From Acholeplasma equifetale ATCC 29724 (GTDB lineage: Bacteria > Bacillota_I > Bacilli_A > Acholeplasmatales > Acholeplasmataceae): a DNA stretch of 64,000 bases. Positions 1-9,982 of this stretch are shown here, one piece after another (the first letter of the stretch is position 1; each line of letters begins with the position of its first letter). The notes below the pieces were generated by a model. That model was not told the origin of the DNA. It was given only the letters and a program-made list of their open reading frames with translations, and made no database searches. The position numbers and the translations under genes are program-made. The stretch spans positions 60,645 to 124,644 of the forward strand of contig NZ_JHXL01000003.1 in assembly GCF_000687735.1 (NCBI RefSeq), written 5' to 3'.

Positions 1-2
1 TA

Positions 3-1568
3 ATGATAGGTGCTACGATTTTAAGTATCGTTGTTATTGTTATTAGTAGTTTTTTAGAATCACGTACATCAAGTGCGTTTGCAAAAACACTACGATTAGA
101 AGTTTATAAAAAAGTACAAAGTTTTTCAATGACTGAGATGGATAAATTTACAACCTCATCATTAATTACACGTACAACAAACGATATTAACTCATTACAA
201 AATACAATTAATATGTTGTTAAGAATGGTTGTTATGGCACCATTTATGGCTATTGGTGCGATTGTTATGGCAGTTAATACCAACCCAACCATTTCAACAG
301 TATTAATTTTCTCTATTATAATTATTTTGGCTGTTATTACAGCTATTTGGTTAACTGCATTCCCTAAATTTAAGATTATTCAAAGACTAGTGGATAAATT
401 AAATTTAGTGACAAGAGAAAATTTATCTGGGCTTCGTGTTGTTCGTGCATTTAATACACAAAATGTACAAGCACATAAAACAAAATTAGTGGCAGAAGAA
501 TCTATGGAAAAAGGTATTTTTGTTAACCGTGTGTTTAACTTAATGTGGCCTGTTATGGGGTTAGTTCAACAGCTAACAACTGTTGCAATGTATTATGTTG
601 CAATACATTTTGGAATCATTCAACCAAGCAGCGCATTTACACCTGGGGATTTATCTGCAATTATCCAATATGGAACTACAACACTAATGAATTTCATGAT
701 GCTAACATTTATAATTACGATGATTCCACGTGCATCAATTTCAGCTAAACGTGTTATGGATGTTATTGATCAAGATTTATTAATCAAAGATCCTGATGAA
801 CCAAAAACATTAAAACACGTTGAAGGCGAAATTGAATTTAGAAATGTAACATTTAAATATCCAAACTCAGAAGAGCCTGTGCTAAAGAATATTAACTTTG
901 TTGCAAGGAAAAATCAAATGACTGCATTTATCGGATCAACTGGTAGCGGTAAATCAACACTTATTAATTTAATACCTCGTTTCTATGATGTTACAGAAGG
1001 AGAAATTTTATTAGATGGTGTTGATATTCGAGAATATAGTCGAAAAGATTATTTAAAACATATTGGTTTTGTTCCTCAAAAAGCAAACTTATTTAAAGGA
1101 ACAATTGAAACGAATATTGCTTTTGGACAAGATGAAATCGATGAAGAAGTCGTTAAAAAAGCTGCAGAAATCGCTCAAGCGAAAAGTTTTATTGAAAAGT
1201 TTGATCATCAATACCAATCAGCAATATCACAAGGTGGAACAAACGTTTCAGGTGGACAACGTCAACGTTTAAGTATAGCCAGAGCCATTGCAAAACAACC
1301 AAAAATATATATTTTTGATGATTCTTTCTCTGCATTAGACTATCAAACAGATAAAAAATTAAGAAAAGAATTAAAAAAACATATTAATTCTACAATGCTT
1401 GTTGTTGCACAACGTATTAATACCATTCGTCATGCTGACCAAATTGTTGTACTTGATAAAGGCGAAGTTGTTGGTATCGGTACACATGTTGAGCTCATGA
1501 AAACATGTCGTGTATATCAAGAAATTGCTGAATCACAATTAAGTAAGGAGGAATTAGGAAATGAATAG
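3..1568 (+). CDS. ABC exporter subunit A, half-transporter with degenerate ATPase site (5' partial)
   Basis: Fused membrane and ATP-binding half of a heterodimeric ABC multidrug/lipid-type exporter. The visible 521 residues begin inside the second membrane helix, while family members run about 570-600 residues, so the true start is probably left of the window. Helices fill roughly residues 1-250. The nucleotide-binding domain follows, with Walker A GSTGSGKST at about 311-319, signature NVSGGQRQR and Walker B IYIFDDSFSALD. The residue after the Walker B aspartate is Asp, not the usual catalytic Glu, as in the degenerate site of TM287/BmrC-type heterodimers. The stop overlaps the start of the next gene by 8 bases, so the two are co-translated. 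The exported substrate cannot be told from sequence. Confidence 0.9.
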   Translation: MIGATILSIVVIVISSFLESRTSSAFAKTLRLEVYKKVQSFSMTEMDKFTTSSLITRTTNDINSLQNTINMLLRMVVMAPFMAIGAIVMAVNTNPTISTVLIFSIIIILAVITAIWLTAFPKFKIIQRLVDKLNLVTRENLSGLRVVRAFNTQNVQAHKTKLVAEESMEKGIFVNRVFNLMWPVMGLVQQLTTVAMYYVAIHFGIIQPSSAFTPGDLSAIIQYGTTTLMNFMMLTFIITMIPRASISAKRVMDVIDQDLLIKDPDEPKTLKHVEGEIEFRNVTFKYPNSEEPVLKNINFVARKNQMTAFIGSTGSGKSTLINLIPRFYDVTEGEILLDGVDIREYSRKDYLKHIGFVPQKANLFKGTIETNIAFGQDEIDEEVVKKAAEIAQAKSFIEKFDHQYQSAISQGGTNVSGGQRQRLSIARAIAKQPKIYIFDDSFSALDYQTDKKLRKELKKHINSTMLVVAQRINTIRHADQIVVLDKGEVVGIGTHVELMKTCRVYQEIAESQLSKEELGNE

Positions 1569-3378
1569 AAGACCTCCTAGAGCAAAAGTACAAGTTGCTG
1601 ACTTTTCAGGAACAATGAAGCGATTATTCCGTTATCTTGGTAAAAATTGGATTATTCTTTTAATTGCTGCGCTATTTGCGATTGTTTCTGGTGTTATTTC
1701 AACAATTGTACCAATTTTTGTTGGTAACGCATTATCAAGCTTATACAACCTTTATGAAGGTGGTAATGGTGTCATTAATATCATTCCTGAATATTTAAAT
1801 TTTGAAGTATATTTAGATTTATGGCAAACACTTAATTTAATTGTTATATTTGCGTTTTTATCTTCATTACTTGGATATTTACAAGGATATATGTTAATTG
1901 GTATTACACAACGTTTAACATATAAAATGCGTTCAGATTTAGCTGATAAATTAAATACATTACCATTAAGTTTCTTTGATAAATTTAGTTATGGTGATAT
2001 TTTAAGCCGTATGACAAATGATGTTGATACCATTAACCAAACATTATCAAGTAATATTATTGAAATCTTTAGAGCAGTTACATTAATTGTGGCAATTGTA
2101 ACATTTATGTTTGTTCTCAGATGGGAAATGGCAATTATTGCAGTCGTTATGGTTGTATTATCGTTTTTAGTTGCTGCAAGATTTGTAAAAATCTCTCAAA
2201 AATTCTTTATGCAACAAGCTAAAAACAGCGGTGACATGAATGGACATGTTGAAGAACACTATAACGGTCACTTAATTGTAAAAGTATTTGGTTATGAAGA
2301 AAAAGCATTAACAAACTTTAATGAAATTAACGAACGTATTTATGATACGAGCTGGAAAGCACAATTCGTTTCAGGTATTATGATGCCAGTTCAATTTTTC
2401 TTCTCAAATATGGCTTATATTATTGTTGCAATTGTAGGTGGATATTTGGTCATGGATGGTAAGATTTTACCTGGTTTAATTCTTACATTTGTTCAATTTA
2501 TGAGACAAGTATCTAACCCTATTCAAACAATTGGTCAAACAGCATCTGTTCTTCAAATGACTGCTGCATCCGCTGAACGTGTTTTCTTTATCTTAGATGC
2601 TGAAAGTGAAGAAGATGAATCTCATAAACCACAAATGTTAAATGGTATTAAAGGACACGTCGTCTTTAAAGATGTATATTTTAGCTACGATAAAGAAAGA
2701 CCTGTAATTCAAGGCTTTAATGCTGAAATTAAACCTGGTCAGACGGTTGCTATTGTTGGACCAACAGGTGCAGGAAAAACAACAATTGTTAACCTTTTAA
2801 TGAGATTTTATGAAATTGATCGTGGTGAAATCTTAATTGATGGTGTTAATATTAAAGATATGAAACGTGATGAAGTAAGAAGTTACTTTGGAATGGTTTT
2901 ACAAGATACATGGATTTTTGAAGGCACTGTTTATGACAACATTGCATATGGTAAAGAAAATGCAACCAAAGAAGAAGTAATAGAAGCAGCTAAAAGATCT
3001 CAATCTCATCACTTCATACAAAGTTTACCTGATGCGTATAACTTTATGTTATCTGAAGATGGTTTAAATATTAGTGCCGGTCAAAGACAATTACTAACAA
3101 TCTCTCGTGCAATGCTTGCAAATAAGCCAATGCTTATTTTAGATGAAGCAACTTCAAACGTTGATACTCGTACAGAAATTTTAATTCAACAAGCAATGGA
3201 TAACTTAATGAAAAACCGTACTGCATTTGTTATTGCACATAGATTATCGACGATTAAAAACGCTGATGTTATTTTTGTGATGAGAGATGGAAACATCATT
3301 GAACAAGGAAATCATCAATCATTGATTGAACAAAATGGTTTCTACGCACAACTTTATAATTCACAATTTGAAAAATAA
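1561..3378 (+). CDS. ABC exporter subunit B, half-transporter with canonical ATPase site
   Basis: Second half of the ABC exporter heterodimer, full length at 605 residues. About six membrane helices lie in residues 30-330, followed by the ATPase domain with Walker A GPTGAGKTT near 400-408, signature NISAGQRQ and Walker B MLILDEATSNVD. This Walker B keeps the catalytic Glu that the upstream subunit lacks, which is the expected division of labour in asymmetric exporters. ATG start at 1561 is preceded by AAGGAGG inside the end of the upstream gene. A strong terminator follows directly. Membrane-located; substrate unknown. Confidence 0.93.
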   Translation: MNRRPPRAKVQVADFSGTMKRLFRYLGKNWIILLIAALFAIVSGVISTIVPIFVGNALSSLYNLYEGGNGVINIIPEYLNFEVYLDLWQTLNLIVIFAFLSSLLGYLQGYMLIGITQRLTYKMRSDLADKLNTLPLSFFDKFSYGDILSRMTNDVDTINQTLSSNIIEIFRAVTLIVAIVTFMFVLRWEMAIIAVVMVVLSFLVAARFVKISQKFFMQQAKNSGDMNGHVEEHYNGHLIVKVFGYEEKALTNFNEINERIYDTSWKAQFVSGIMMPVQFFFSNMAYIIVAIVGGYLVMDGKILPGLILTFVQFMRQVSNPIQTIGQTASVLQMTAASAERVFFILDAESEEDESHKPQMLNGIKGHVVFKDVYFSYDKERPVIQGFNAEIKPGQTVAIVGPTGAGKTTIVNLLMRFYEIDRGEILIDGVNIKDMKRDEVRSYFGMVLQDTWIFEGTVYDNIAYGKENATKEEVIEAAKRSQSHHFIQSLPDAYNFMLSEDGLNISAGQRQLLTISRAMLANKPMLILDEATSNVDTRTEILIQQAMDNLMKNRTAFVIAHRLSTIKNADVIFVMRDGNIIEQGNHQSLIEQNGFYAQLYNSQFEK

Positions 3379-3382
3379 AATT

Positions 3383-3409
3383 AGTTACATCTTCGGATGT
3401 AACTTTTTA
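3383..3409 (+). terminator. intrinsic terminator of the ABC exporter operon
   Basis: Nine-base-pair stem AGTTACATC / GATGTAACT closed by a UUCG tetraloop and followed by a T run, five bases after the exporter stop codon. Confidence 0.9.
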
Positions 3410-3523
3410 TTATAATATAATCTTAAAATATCGCTTAATAATGCATTTTTTACTATTTTTAAATATTCATTTATGATATAAAGATTTAAAAAATGTAATC
3501 GTTCATTTTATTATCAAAAACAC

Positions 3524-3551
3524 TTTACATATTATTTATTTTTGGTATAAT
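3524..3551 (+). promoter_or_regulatory. promoter of tRNA-Arg
   Basis: TTTACA at 3524-3529 and TATAAT at 3546-3551 are separated by 16 bases, with a TGG just before the -10 (extended -10). The predicted start falls about 10 bases upstream of the mature tRNA. Confidence 0.8.
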
Positions 3552-3568
3552 AGATTTTGCTGAAACAC

Positions 3569-3645
3569 GTCTGAATAGCTCAGCTGGATAGAGCAATAGC
3601 CTTCTAAGCTATCGGTCGGGAGTTCGAATCTCTCTTCAGACGCCA
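3569..3645 (+). tRNA. tRNA-Arg (anticodon TCT), CCA encoded
   Basis: Acceptor stem GTCTGAA pairs with TTCAGAC at 3635-3641. D-arm TAGCTCAGCTGGATAGAGCA, anticodon loop CTTCTAA flanked by ATAGC/GCTAT, and T-arm GGAGTTCGAATCTC are all present, with discriminator G and encoded CCA. The TCT anticodon reads AGA. The gene stands alone between its own promoter and terminator and marks the left side of the type I R-M island. Confidence 0.96.
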
Positions 3646-3660
3646 TTTTGATATTTATTA

Positions 3661-3689
3661 ATGCTGCCTAAAAGGGCGGCATTTTTTTA
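3661..3689 (+). terminator. terminator of tRNA-Arg
   Basis: ATGCTGCC pairs with GGCGGCAT (one G-U pair) across a TAAAAG loop, followed by seven T residues; it lies 15 bases after the tRNA CCA end. Confidence 0.88.
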
Positions 3690-3953
3690 TTTATCCCACT
3701 GATTATAATATTCATTTAATTTATGTTTAAATTATACATTATTTTATTTCGTTTGTAGACAGCCAATGGTGTACAAATAATATAATTTTTATTAATAATT
3801 ATTGTTTCAAACTTTTAATTACAAGGGTTTCTATAGATTATTTCAAAAAACAACTAAAAATGCTATAATACATATAAATATTAACGATTTGAATTAGAAA
3901 TGAAATATTATGAAATAATAAGTTTAAAGGTATTAATTGGGGGTGAATAAAAT
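3690..3953. other. gene-free stretch before hsdR with probable promoter
   Basis: No reading frame is supported here. Around 3841-3869 there is a TTTCAA box, a 17-base gap and TATAAT with a preceding TGC, a plausible promoter for the hsd operon with a leader of about 80 bases. The remainder is AT-rich with no clear repeat or RNA structure. It is the junction between tRNA-Arg and the restriction island, so an attachment site could lie here, but no second copy of the tRNA end was found in the window. Confidence 0.5.
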
Positions 3954-6266
3954 ATGAAAAAATTAACAGAAGAAGATGTTAAATTTAGATATATTGATCC
4001 AGCAATTGAAAATATAGGTTGGAGAAAATCTCAAATCAATAAAGAGTACTATTTTACTGATGGACAAATAAAAGTTTCTGGAAAAAAGGTTAGACGTGCA
4101 AAGGCGAAAAAAGCAGATTACCTATTAAAAAGTAGCCATGGTGAAATTCCGCTAGCAGTCATTGAAGCAAAAGATCTAACTCAAAGTGTTGGATCTGGTA
4201 TGCAACAAGCAATTGAATATGCAAAAATACTTGACATACCTTTTGCTTATTCATCCAACGGTAATGGTTTTTTAGAGCATGATTTTTTTACTGGACAAGA
4301 AAGAGAACTAAAGTTAGATGAATTTCCATCTGAATCTGAGTTATGGGATAGATACTTAAAAGGTAAAGGATTTAATAGAGAACAAGAAGACATTATATCT
4401 GAACCTTATTATTATGCGCCCTTTAATACTAAAACACCAAGATACTATCAACGTATTGCAATTCAACGCACAATAGAAGCAATTGCAAACGGTCAAAAAC
4501 GAATTTTACTTGTAATGGCTACGGGTACAGGTAAAACATATACAGCCTTCCAAATAATACATAGACTCTGGAAACAAAGAAAAGTAAAAAGAGTTTTATA
4601 TTTGGCAGATAGAAACATATTAATCGATCAAACGATGCAACAAGACTTTAAACCTTTTGAAGAGGTAATGACCAAAATCAAGGGTAAAGAATTAGACAGT
4701 GCTTATGAAATATATATGAGTTTATATCATCAACTTGCAGGTGATGAGAATGAAGAACCATTTAGAGAATTTAAAAAAGATTTTTTCGATTTAATTTTAG
4801 TTGATGAAGCACACCGTGGAAGTGCTAAAGAGGATTCACAGTGGCGTAAGATTTTAGAATATTTTTCATCAGCAATCCAAATTGGTATGACGGCAACTCC
4901 TAAAGAAACTAAATATGTAAGTAATATTGAGTATTTTGGAGAACCAGTTTATACATATAGTTTAAAACAAGGTATTGATGATGGATTCTTAGCACCATAT
5001 AAAGTAATCCGAGTAAACCTTGATAAAGACTTAGAAGGTTGGAGACCATATAGTGGACAACTAGATATGTACGGTCAAGAAATAGAAGACCGTGAGTATG
5101 GATCGAAAGACTTTGACAGAAACATAATTATTGATGAAAGAACTAAAATGGTAGCTAAAAGAATTACAAAGTGGCTACATGATAATGGAAGATTTAGTAA
5201 AACCATTATTTTTTGTGTGGATATTGATCACGCTGAAAGAATGAGACAAGCACTTGTCAATGAAAACACGGATTTAGTCAAAGATAATGAAAAATACATT
5301 ATGCGTATTACCGGAGATAATGATTACGGAAAAGCACAACTAGATTATTTTATAGATCCTTTTGAAATATATCCAACTGTTGTTACGACATCTAAACTAT
5401 TAAGTACAGGTGTTGACGTTAAAACTGCAAGACTTATAGTTTTAGATAATAATATCAACTCAATGACTGAATTCAAACAAATAATTGGTAGGGGAACTAG
5501 ACTATATCCAGATCAAGATAAGTATTATTTTACAATAATGGACTTTAGAAATGTAACAAGATTATTTGCTGATGAATCATTTGATGGCGATCCTGTAAGT
5601 ATCTTTGAACCAAAAGATATTGATGACGTAGAAGGAGAAACATCAGTGGATGACTTTGATTTAGATGTTGAATATGTTGAACCAGAAGAAATTGTTGGTG
5701 ACCATAAAAAATATAGAGTTAATAATGTAGATGTTACAATCTTAAGTGAACGTGTACAATATTATGATAAAGATGGAAAACTAATTACTGAAAGTTTAGT
5801 TGATTATACACGTAAAAACATCTTAAACGAATATGCAACTATGGATGATTTCATCCATATGTGGACTGAAGCCGAAAAGAAAACGGCCATTATCGAAGAA
5901 CTATTAGAACGTGGTGTGTTCCTAGACGCATTACGAGATGAATCAAAAACAGATTATGATGATTTTGATTTAATTCTTCATATTGCATATGACAAAAAAC
6001 CTTTAACAAAATCAGAACGAGTTAAAAAGGTAAAAGAAAAAGGATACTTAGATAAATATAGTGAAGTATGCAAAGATGTATTATCATCACTATTAGAAAA
6101 ATATATGGATGGTGGTATTAATGATCTAGAAGATACAAAAATACTAGAAACACATCCATTCAGTGAAATAGGTCGTCCAGCAAAAATAGCTAGACTATTT
6201 GGTGGTAGAAACAATTACTTACAAGCTGTACAAGAATTGCAGCAACAATTATATATAACAACATAG
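3954..6266 (+). CDS. hsdR: type I restriction endonuclease subunit R
   Basis: ATP-dependent translocase and nuclease subunit of a type I restriction-modification complex. The N-terminal PD-(D/E)XK nuclease shows D55 and the E71-A-K73 pair. A superfamily 2 helicase follows with ATGTGKT at about 189-195 and VDEAHRG at about 283-289; SATPK-like motif III (MTATPKE) and the helicase C-terminal half with IIGRGTRLYP come later. A C-terminal HsdR region ends the 770-residue chain, a normal length for the EcoEI-like branch. The start ATG is preceded by GGGGGTG, and hsdM starts 12 bases after the stop. The complex cuts unmodified DNA at a distance from the HsdS site. Confidence 0.95.
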   Translation: MKKLTEEDVKFRYIDPAIENIGWRKSQINKEYYFTDGQIKVSGKKVRRAKAKKADYLLKSSHGEIPLAVIEAKDLTQSVGSGMQQAIEYAKILDIPFAYSSNGNGFLEHDFFTGQERELKLDEFPSESELWDRYLKGKGFNREQEDIISEPYYYAPFNTKTPRYYQRIAIQRTIEAIANGQKRILLVMATGTGKTYTAFQIIHRLWKQRKVKRVLYLADRNILIDQTMQQDFKPFEEVMTKIKGKELDSAYEIYMSLYHQLAGDENEEPFREFKKDFFDLILVDEAHRGSAKEDSQWRKILEYFSSAIQIGMTATPKETKYVSNIEYFGEPVYTYSLKQGIDDGFLAPYKVIRVNLDKDLEGWRPYSGQLDMYGQEIEDREYGSKDFDRNIIIDERTKMVAKRITKWLHDNGRFSKTIIFCVDIDHAERMRQALVNENTDLVKDNEKYIMRITGDNDYGKAQLDYFIDPFEIYPTVVTTSKLLSTGVDVKTARLIVLDNNINSMTEFKQIIGRGTRLYPDQDKYYFTIMDFRNVTRLFADESFDGDPVSIFEPKDIDDVEGETSVDDFDLDVEYVEPEEIVGDHKKYRVNNVDVTILSERVQYYDKDGKLITESLVDYTRKNILNEYATMDDFIHMWTEAEKKTAIIEELLERGVFLDALRDESKTDYDDFDLILHIAYDKKPLTKSERVKKVKEKGYLDKYSEVCKDVLSSLLEKYMDGGINDLEDTKILETHPFSEIGRPAKIARLFGGRNNYLQAVQELQQQLYITT

Positions 6267-6278
6267 GAGTGAACAAAA

Positions 6279-7754
6279 ATGAGTTTAAATGGGTTTGTAA
6301 AAACTATACAGAATATTATGCGTGTAGACAATGGTATAAACGGAGACGCACAAAGAATCGAACAAATGACATGGCTTTTATTCTTAAAAGTCTATGACAC
6401 AAAAGAGGAAGACTGGGAGTTTCATAATCCAAATTATGTTTCTATCATTCCAGAAGAATTAAGATGGAGAAATTGGGCTGTAGATAATAAAGATGGTGAG
6501 TCTATGACAGGAGAAGAGTTATTAGATTTTGTCAATAATAAATTATTTCCAACATTAAAGAATTTAGAAATAACAAAGAATACACCAATTAAACAAGCAA
6601 TTGTTAAAGCGGTGTTTGAAGACTCTAACCAATATATGAAAGACGGCATTCAATTACGTAAAGTTATTAACGTAATTGATGGTATTAATTTTGATGATCA
6701 TAAAGAAAAACATGCATTTGGTGAAATCTATGAAACCGTGTTAAAAGATCTACAAAGCGCCGGTAATGCAGGTGAGTTTTACACACCACGAGCTGTAACT
6801 GATTTTATGGTTCAAATGATTAAACCTAAGTTGGGTGAAAAGATTGCGGATTTTGCATGTGGTACAGGTGGTTTCTTAACATCAGCATTAAAAGAATTGG
6901 AAAAACAAGTAAAAACTGCTGAAGATAAACGATTATATGATGAGAGTGTTTTCGGTATTGAGAAAAAACCATTACCTTACCTACTTGCAATAACTAACAT
7001 GTTAATTCATGATATTGATTCGCCTCAAATTATTCATGGCAACTCTTTAGAAAGAAATGTAAGAGAATACAAAGACCATGAAAAATTTGATGTAATCTTA
7101 ATGAATCCACCATATGGTGGAACAGAAAATGAAATTGTTAAAAGTAATTTTCCAGCAGATTTAAGAAGCAGTGAAACAGCTGATCTTTTTATGTCTGTTA
7201 TTATGTATCGCTTAAAGAAAAATGGTAGAGCTGCAGTTATTATTCCAGACGGTTTCTTATTTGGAACTGATGGAGCAAAAACAGAGCTAAAGAAAAAACT
7301 CTTAAATGAGTTTAACTTACATACTATTATTAGATTACCAAAGACCGTCTTTGCACCATACACATCTATTACGACTAACATATTATTCTTTGATAATGGC
7401 TCTAAAACAGATAAAGTATGGTTCTATAGAGTAGATTTACCAGAAGGTTATAAAGCATTTTCTAAAACAAGACCGATGCAATTAGATCACTTTAAAGATG
7501 CAATTTCATGGTGGGAAAATAGAGTAGAAATTAAAGATACTGATATTGATACATTCAAGGCTAAAAGTTATACAGTAGAAGAATTAGTTAATAGAGACTA
7601 TGATTTTGATTTATGTGGATATCCTACATTTGAAGAAGAGGTTTTATCTCCTGAAGAAACAATTAGACAATTTCATGAGAGAAGAAACGCTTTAAATGCA
7701 AAAATTGATAAGAGAATCAAGCAAATTGAAGAATTGTTGGGTATCAAGAAATGA
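6279..7754 (+). CDS. hsdM: type I DNA adenine methyltransferase subunit M
   Basis: N6-adenine methyltransferase subunit of the type I system, using S-adenosylmethionine to protect host sites. An HsdM N-terminal helical domain covers about residues 1-140. The AdoMet-binding motif DFACGTGGF lies at about 191-199 and the catalytic NPPY at 276-279. At 491 residues it has the usual length. The start follows AGGAGTG; its last bases overlap the hsdS start (ATGA), the standard hsdM-hsdS translational coupling. There is no sign of damage. Confidence 0.96.
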   Translation: MSLNGFVKTIQNIMRVDNGINGDAQRIEQMTWLLFLKVYDTKEEDWEFHNPNYVSIIPEELRWRNWAVDNKDGESMTGEELLDFVNNKLFPTLKNLEITKNTPIKQAIVKAVFEDSNQYMKDGIQLRKVINVIDGINFDDHKEKHAFGEIYETVLKDLQSAGNAGEFYTPRAVTDFMVQMIKPKLGEKIADFACGTGGFLTSALKELEKQVKTAEDKRLYDESVFGIEKKPLPYLLAITNMLIHDIDSPQIIHGNSLERNVREYKDHEKFDVILMNPPYGGTENEIVKSNFPADLRSSETADLFMSVIMYRLKKNGRAAVIIPDGFLFGTDGAKTELKKKLLNEFNLHTIIRLPKTVFAPYTSITTNILFFDNGSKTDKVWFYRVDLPEGYKAFSKTRPMQLDHFKDAISWWENRVEIKDTDIDTFKAKSYTVEELVNRDYDFDLCGYPTFEEEVLSPEETIRQFHERRNALNAKIDKRIKQIEELLGIKK

Positions 7755-9106
7755 TTGCAGAGAAGTTAAGAAAAGCAGTTCTTCAAGCTGCGATGGAAGG
7801 AAAGTTAACAGAACAATTAGATAATGATAGTTCCGTTTATCAATTAATCACAGAAGTACATAAGATTGATAATGATTATTTATGGGAAATACCTAAAAAA
7901 TGGGCATGGGTTAAATTTGGTGATTTAGTCGACTTTAAAATGGGGAAGACACCAGAACGTGCAAATCCGATTTATTGGGGTAATGATGTACCGTGGATAT
8001 CAATAGCAGATATGAATAATCAATCATTTATAATGGAGACGAAAGAAAAAGTCTCTAATAGTGCACTTGAATCAATCTTTAAAAAACAAATATCACCCAA
8101 AGGAACATTAATAATGAGTTTCAAATTAACAGTTGGTAGAACATCTATATTGGGAATTGATGCTCTACATAATGAAGCAATTATTTCTATATTTCCTAAA
8201 AAAGAACCGGACACACAAAAAAAATATTTATATTTTGTTCTCCCGGAAATTGCAAATATGGGAGAGACAAAGGATGCTATCAAAGGGAAAACACTGAATA
8301 GTAAAAGTATATACAATTTGTTGATACCATTACCTCCAATTGAAGAACAAAAGCGTATTGTTGAAAAGTTAGAGGTTTTGCTTGCAGAGATTGACAAGTT
8401 AGAACAAGATGAAAAAGCATTGAAAGAACTGGAAGATAAATTTCCTGAAAAACTTAAAACTTCAATATTAAAATCAGTAATGGAAGGGAAACTAACAAAT
8501 CAATTATTAAATGACAGTAAAACAATAATAACTATTGATAAAAAATATGCTCAAATCCAACAAGAACAAATTCCATATACAATTCCGGAAAACTGGAAGT
8601 GGTTTAGAGTAAAGGAGTTATTTATAATTAGAAATGGGTTTACTCCCTTGAGATCTAATATGGATTTTTGGAACAGTAAAGATGTTCCATGGTTTACGGT
8701 GAACGATATTAGAAATCAGGGTCGTGTTATTACATATACAGATCAGTATATAAGTAACTTGGCAGTTACAGATAATAAAGTTGTTCCAAAAAATAGTATT
8801 TTACTCTGCTGCACAGCATCTATTGGAGAATATGCACTAACAAAAATTGATTTAACTACTAATCAGCAATTTAATGGAATGACAATAAAAGATAAATATC
8901 AAGAATTTATTGATATTTGGTTTGTGTATTATTGGGTACAAACTATAAAAGAAGAGATGATTAGTAAAGCAGGTAAGACTACATTTCCATTTTTGTCTGT
9001 TACTAAATTAGGAGATTTTTTAATACCGTTACCTCCAATAGAAGAACAAAAACGTATAGTTGAAAAGTTAGATAAGTTATTTGCTATTGATTTATTAAAT
9101 ATTTAG
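7751..9106 (+). CDS. hsdS: type I specificity subunit S
   Basis: DNA-recognition subunit with two target-recognition domains (about residues 40-200 and 265-435), each followed by the conserved PLPPIEEQKRIVEKL stretch that begins a spacer coiled coil. The first spacer is complete and repeats the N-terminal theme (LQAAMEGKLT / LKSVMEGKLT). The second spacer stops abruptly after KLFAIDLLNI, shorter than the first one, which continues AEIDKLEQDEK. The gene therefore looks trimmed at its 3' end but may still work, since many HsdS proteins end near this point. Its sequence specificity cannot be read from the protein. Confidence 0.92.
   Translation: MIAEKLRKAVLQAAMEGKLTEQLDNDSSVYQLITEVHKIDNDYLWEIPKKWAWVKFGDLVDFKMGKTPERANPIYWGNDVPWISIADMNNQSFIMETKEKVSNSALESIFKKQISPKGTLIMSFKLTVGRTSILGIDALHNEAIISIFPKKEPDTQKKYLYFVLPEIANMGETKDAIKGKTLNSKSIYNLLIPLPPIEEQKRIVEKLEVLLAEIDKLEQDEKALKELEDKFPEKLKTSILKSVMEGKLTNQLLNDSKTIITIDKKYAQIQQEQIPYTIPENWKWFRVKELFIIRNGFTPLRSNMDFWNSKDVPWFTVNDIRNQGRVITYTDQYISNLAVTDNKVVPKNSILLCCTASIGEYALTKIDLTTNQQFNGMTIKDKYQEFIDIWFVYYWVQTIKEEMISKAGKTTFPFLSVTKLGDFLIPLPPIEEQKRIVEKLDKLFAIDLLNI
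8324..9074 (+). repeat. direct repeat pair inside hsdS
   Basis: The segments near 8324-8372 and 9023-9074 encode the same PLPPIEEQKRIVEKL stretch with high DNA identity (ACCTCCAAT, GAAGAACAAAA, GTTGAAAAGTTAGA shared). They flank the second target-recognition domain, so recombination between them would delete or exchange that domain. Confidence 0.7.
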
Positions 9107-9116
9107 GGGATAAAAG

Positions 9117-9923
9117 ATGAATATTATTGTAATTATTTTCACAACAATAAACTTTGTGTATCTATTATATTATCTAAATAAAATGATTAAACAAGGTAAT
9201 TTCAAGAAGATAATGAATAATCTTAACTTCAAGCAAAAACAGGGTAATAAAATAATAGGAAAAGAAATAAACAAGATTCAATCATTTATTGTTGCTATCA
9301 TAACATTGATTTTTGGAGTTGTTATTGCGATTATTTCAATTGCCTTAGCAACCATAGTTATTTGGTTACCTCTGGTTATGGGTATTATTTATACTTGGAG
9401 GTTTGGCATCTTAATTTTCCTATCTATAATGATTTTAGTATCAATTATTTGGACTACAATGATTCTTTATAATAAAGAAAAGATTCACGATAGTCAAGAA
9501 GCTGTTGTAAGAGAAACTTTAATGTTGTTATTTTGGTTTCAATCAGGATTTTTGATTTATTTTTTAGGAGAAGGAAACTTGATGAGAATGATGGAGTTCA
9601 TTTATTCAAATGCCTATTTCTTTAATAATACATTTACTATACTGTTCCCAATTATCTTGTTATCTAGTTTAATCTTAAATTTGTATTTATATATCCAAGA
9701 TTTAAGAATAAAATTTATAAAAAATAGCATCTGGATAGTTAAGAGAAAAGATTTGATTCTGATATTTATTATATCTAGTTTTGTTGGTATACTTTATATC
9801 ACAGAAATAGATAGATCCTTTATTAATGATGTTGAAAAATTTTACAAAACACAAGATATAATAATGGTATTTTTAACAGCAATATTAATACCTTTAGTTT
9901 TTAATAAGATCAATAATAAATGA
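9117..9923 (+). CDS. multi-spanning membrane protein of unknown function in the R-M island
   Basis: A 268-residue protein with about seven to eight hydrophobic segments: one at the N-terminus (2-20), a dense group at about 60-125, then near 140-155, 175-195, 212-232 and 245-265. No enzyme motif, signal peptidase site or known family signature is recognised. It starts 10 bases after hsdS behind AGGGGATAAAAG, so it is probably in the hsd transcript. The next gene is a DUF4263-type nuclease 59 bases downstream. Position suggests an accessory defence role, but that is only inference. Confidence 0.75.
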   Translation: MNIIVIIFTTINFVYLLYYLNKMIKQGNFKKIMNNLNFKQKQGNKIIGKEINKIQSFIVAIITLIFGVVIAIISIALATIVIWLPLVMGIIYTWRFGILIFLSIMILVSIIWTTMILYNKEKIHDSQEAVVRETLMLLFWFQSGFLIYFLGEGNLMRMMEFIYSNAYFFNNTFTILFPIILLSSLILNLYLYIQDLRIKFIKNSIWIVKRKDLILIFIISSFVGILYITEIDRSFINDVEKFYKTQDIIMVFLTAILIPLVFNKINNK

Positions 9924-9982
9924 CCTAACAATACTATAGAACAGGATAAATAATAATTTGTGAAAGGATTTGTTAATAAATA

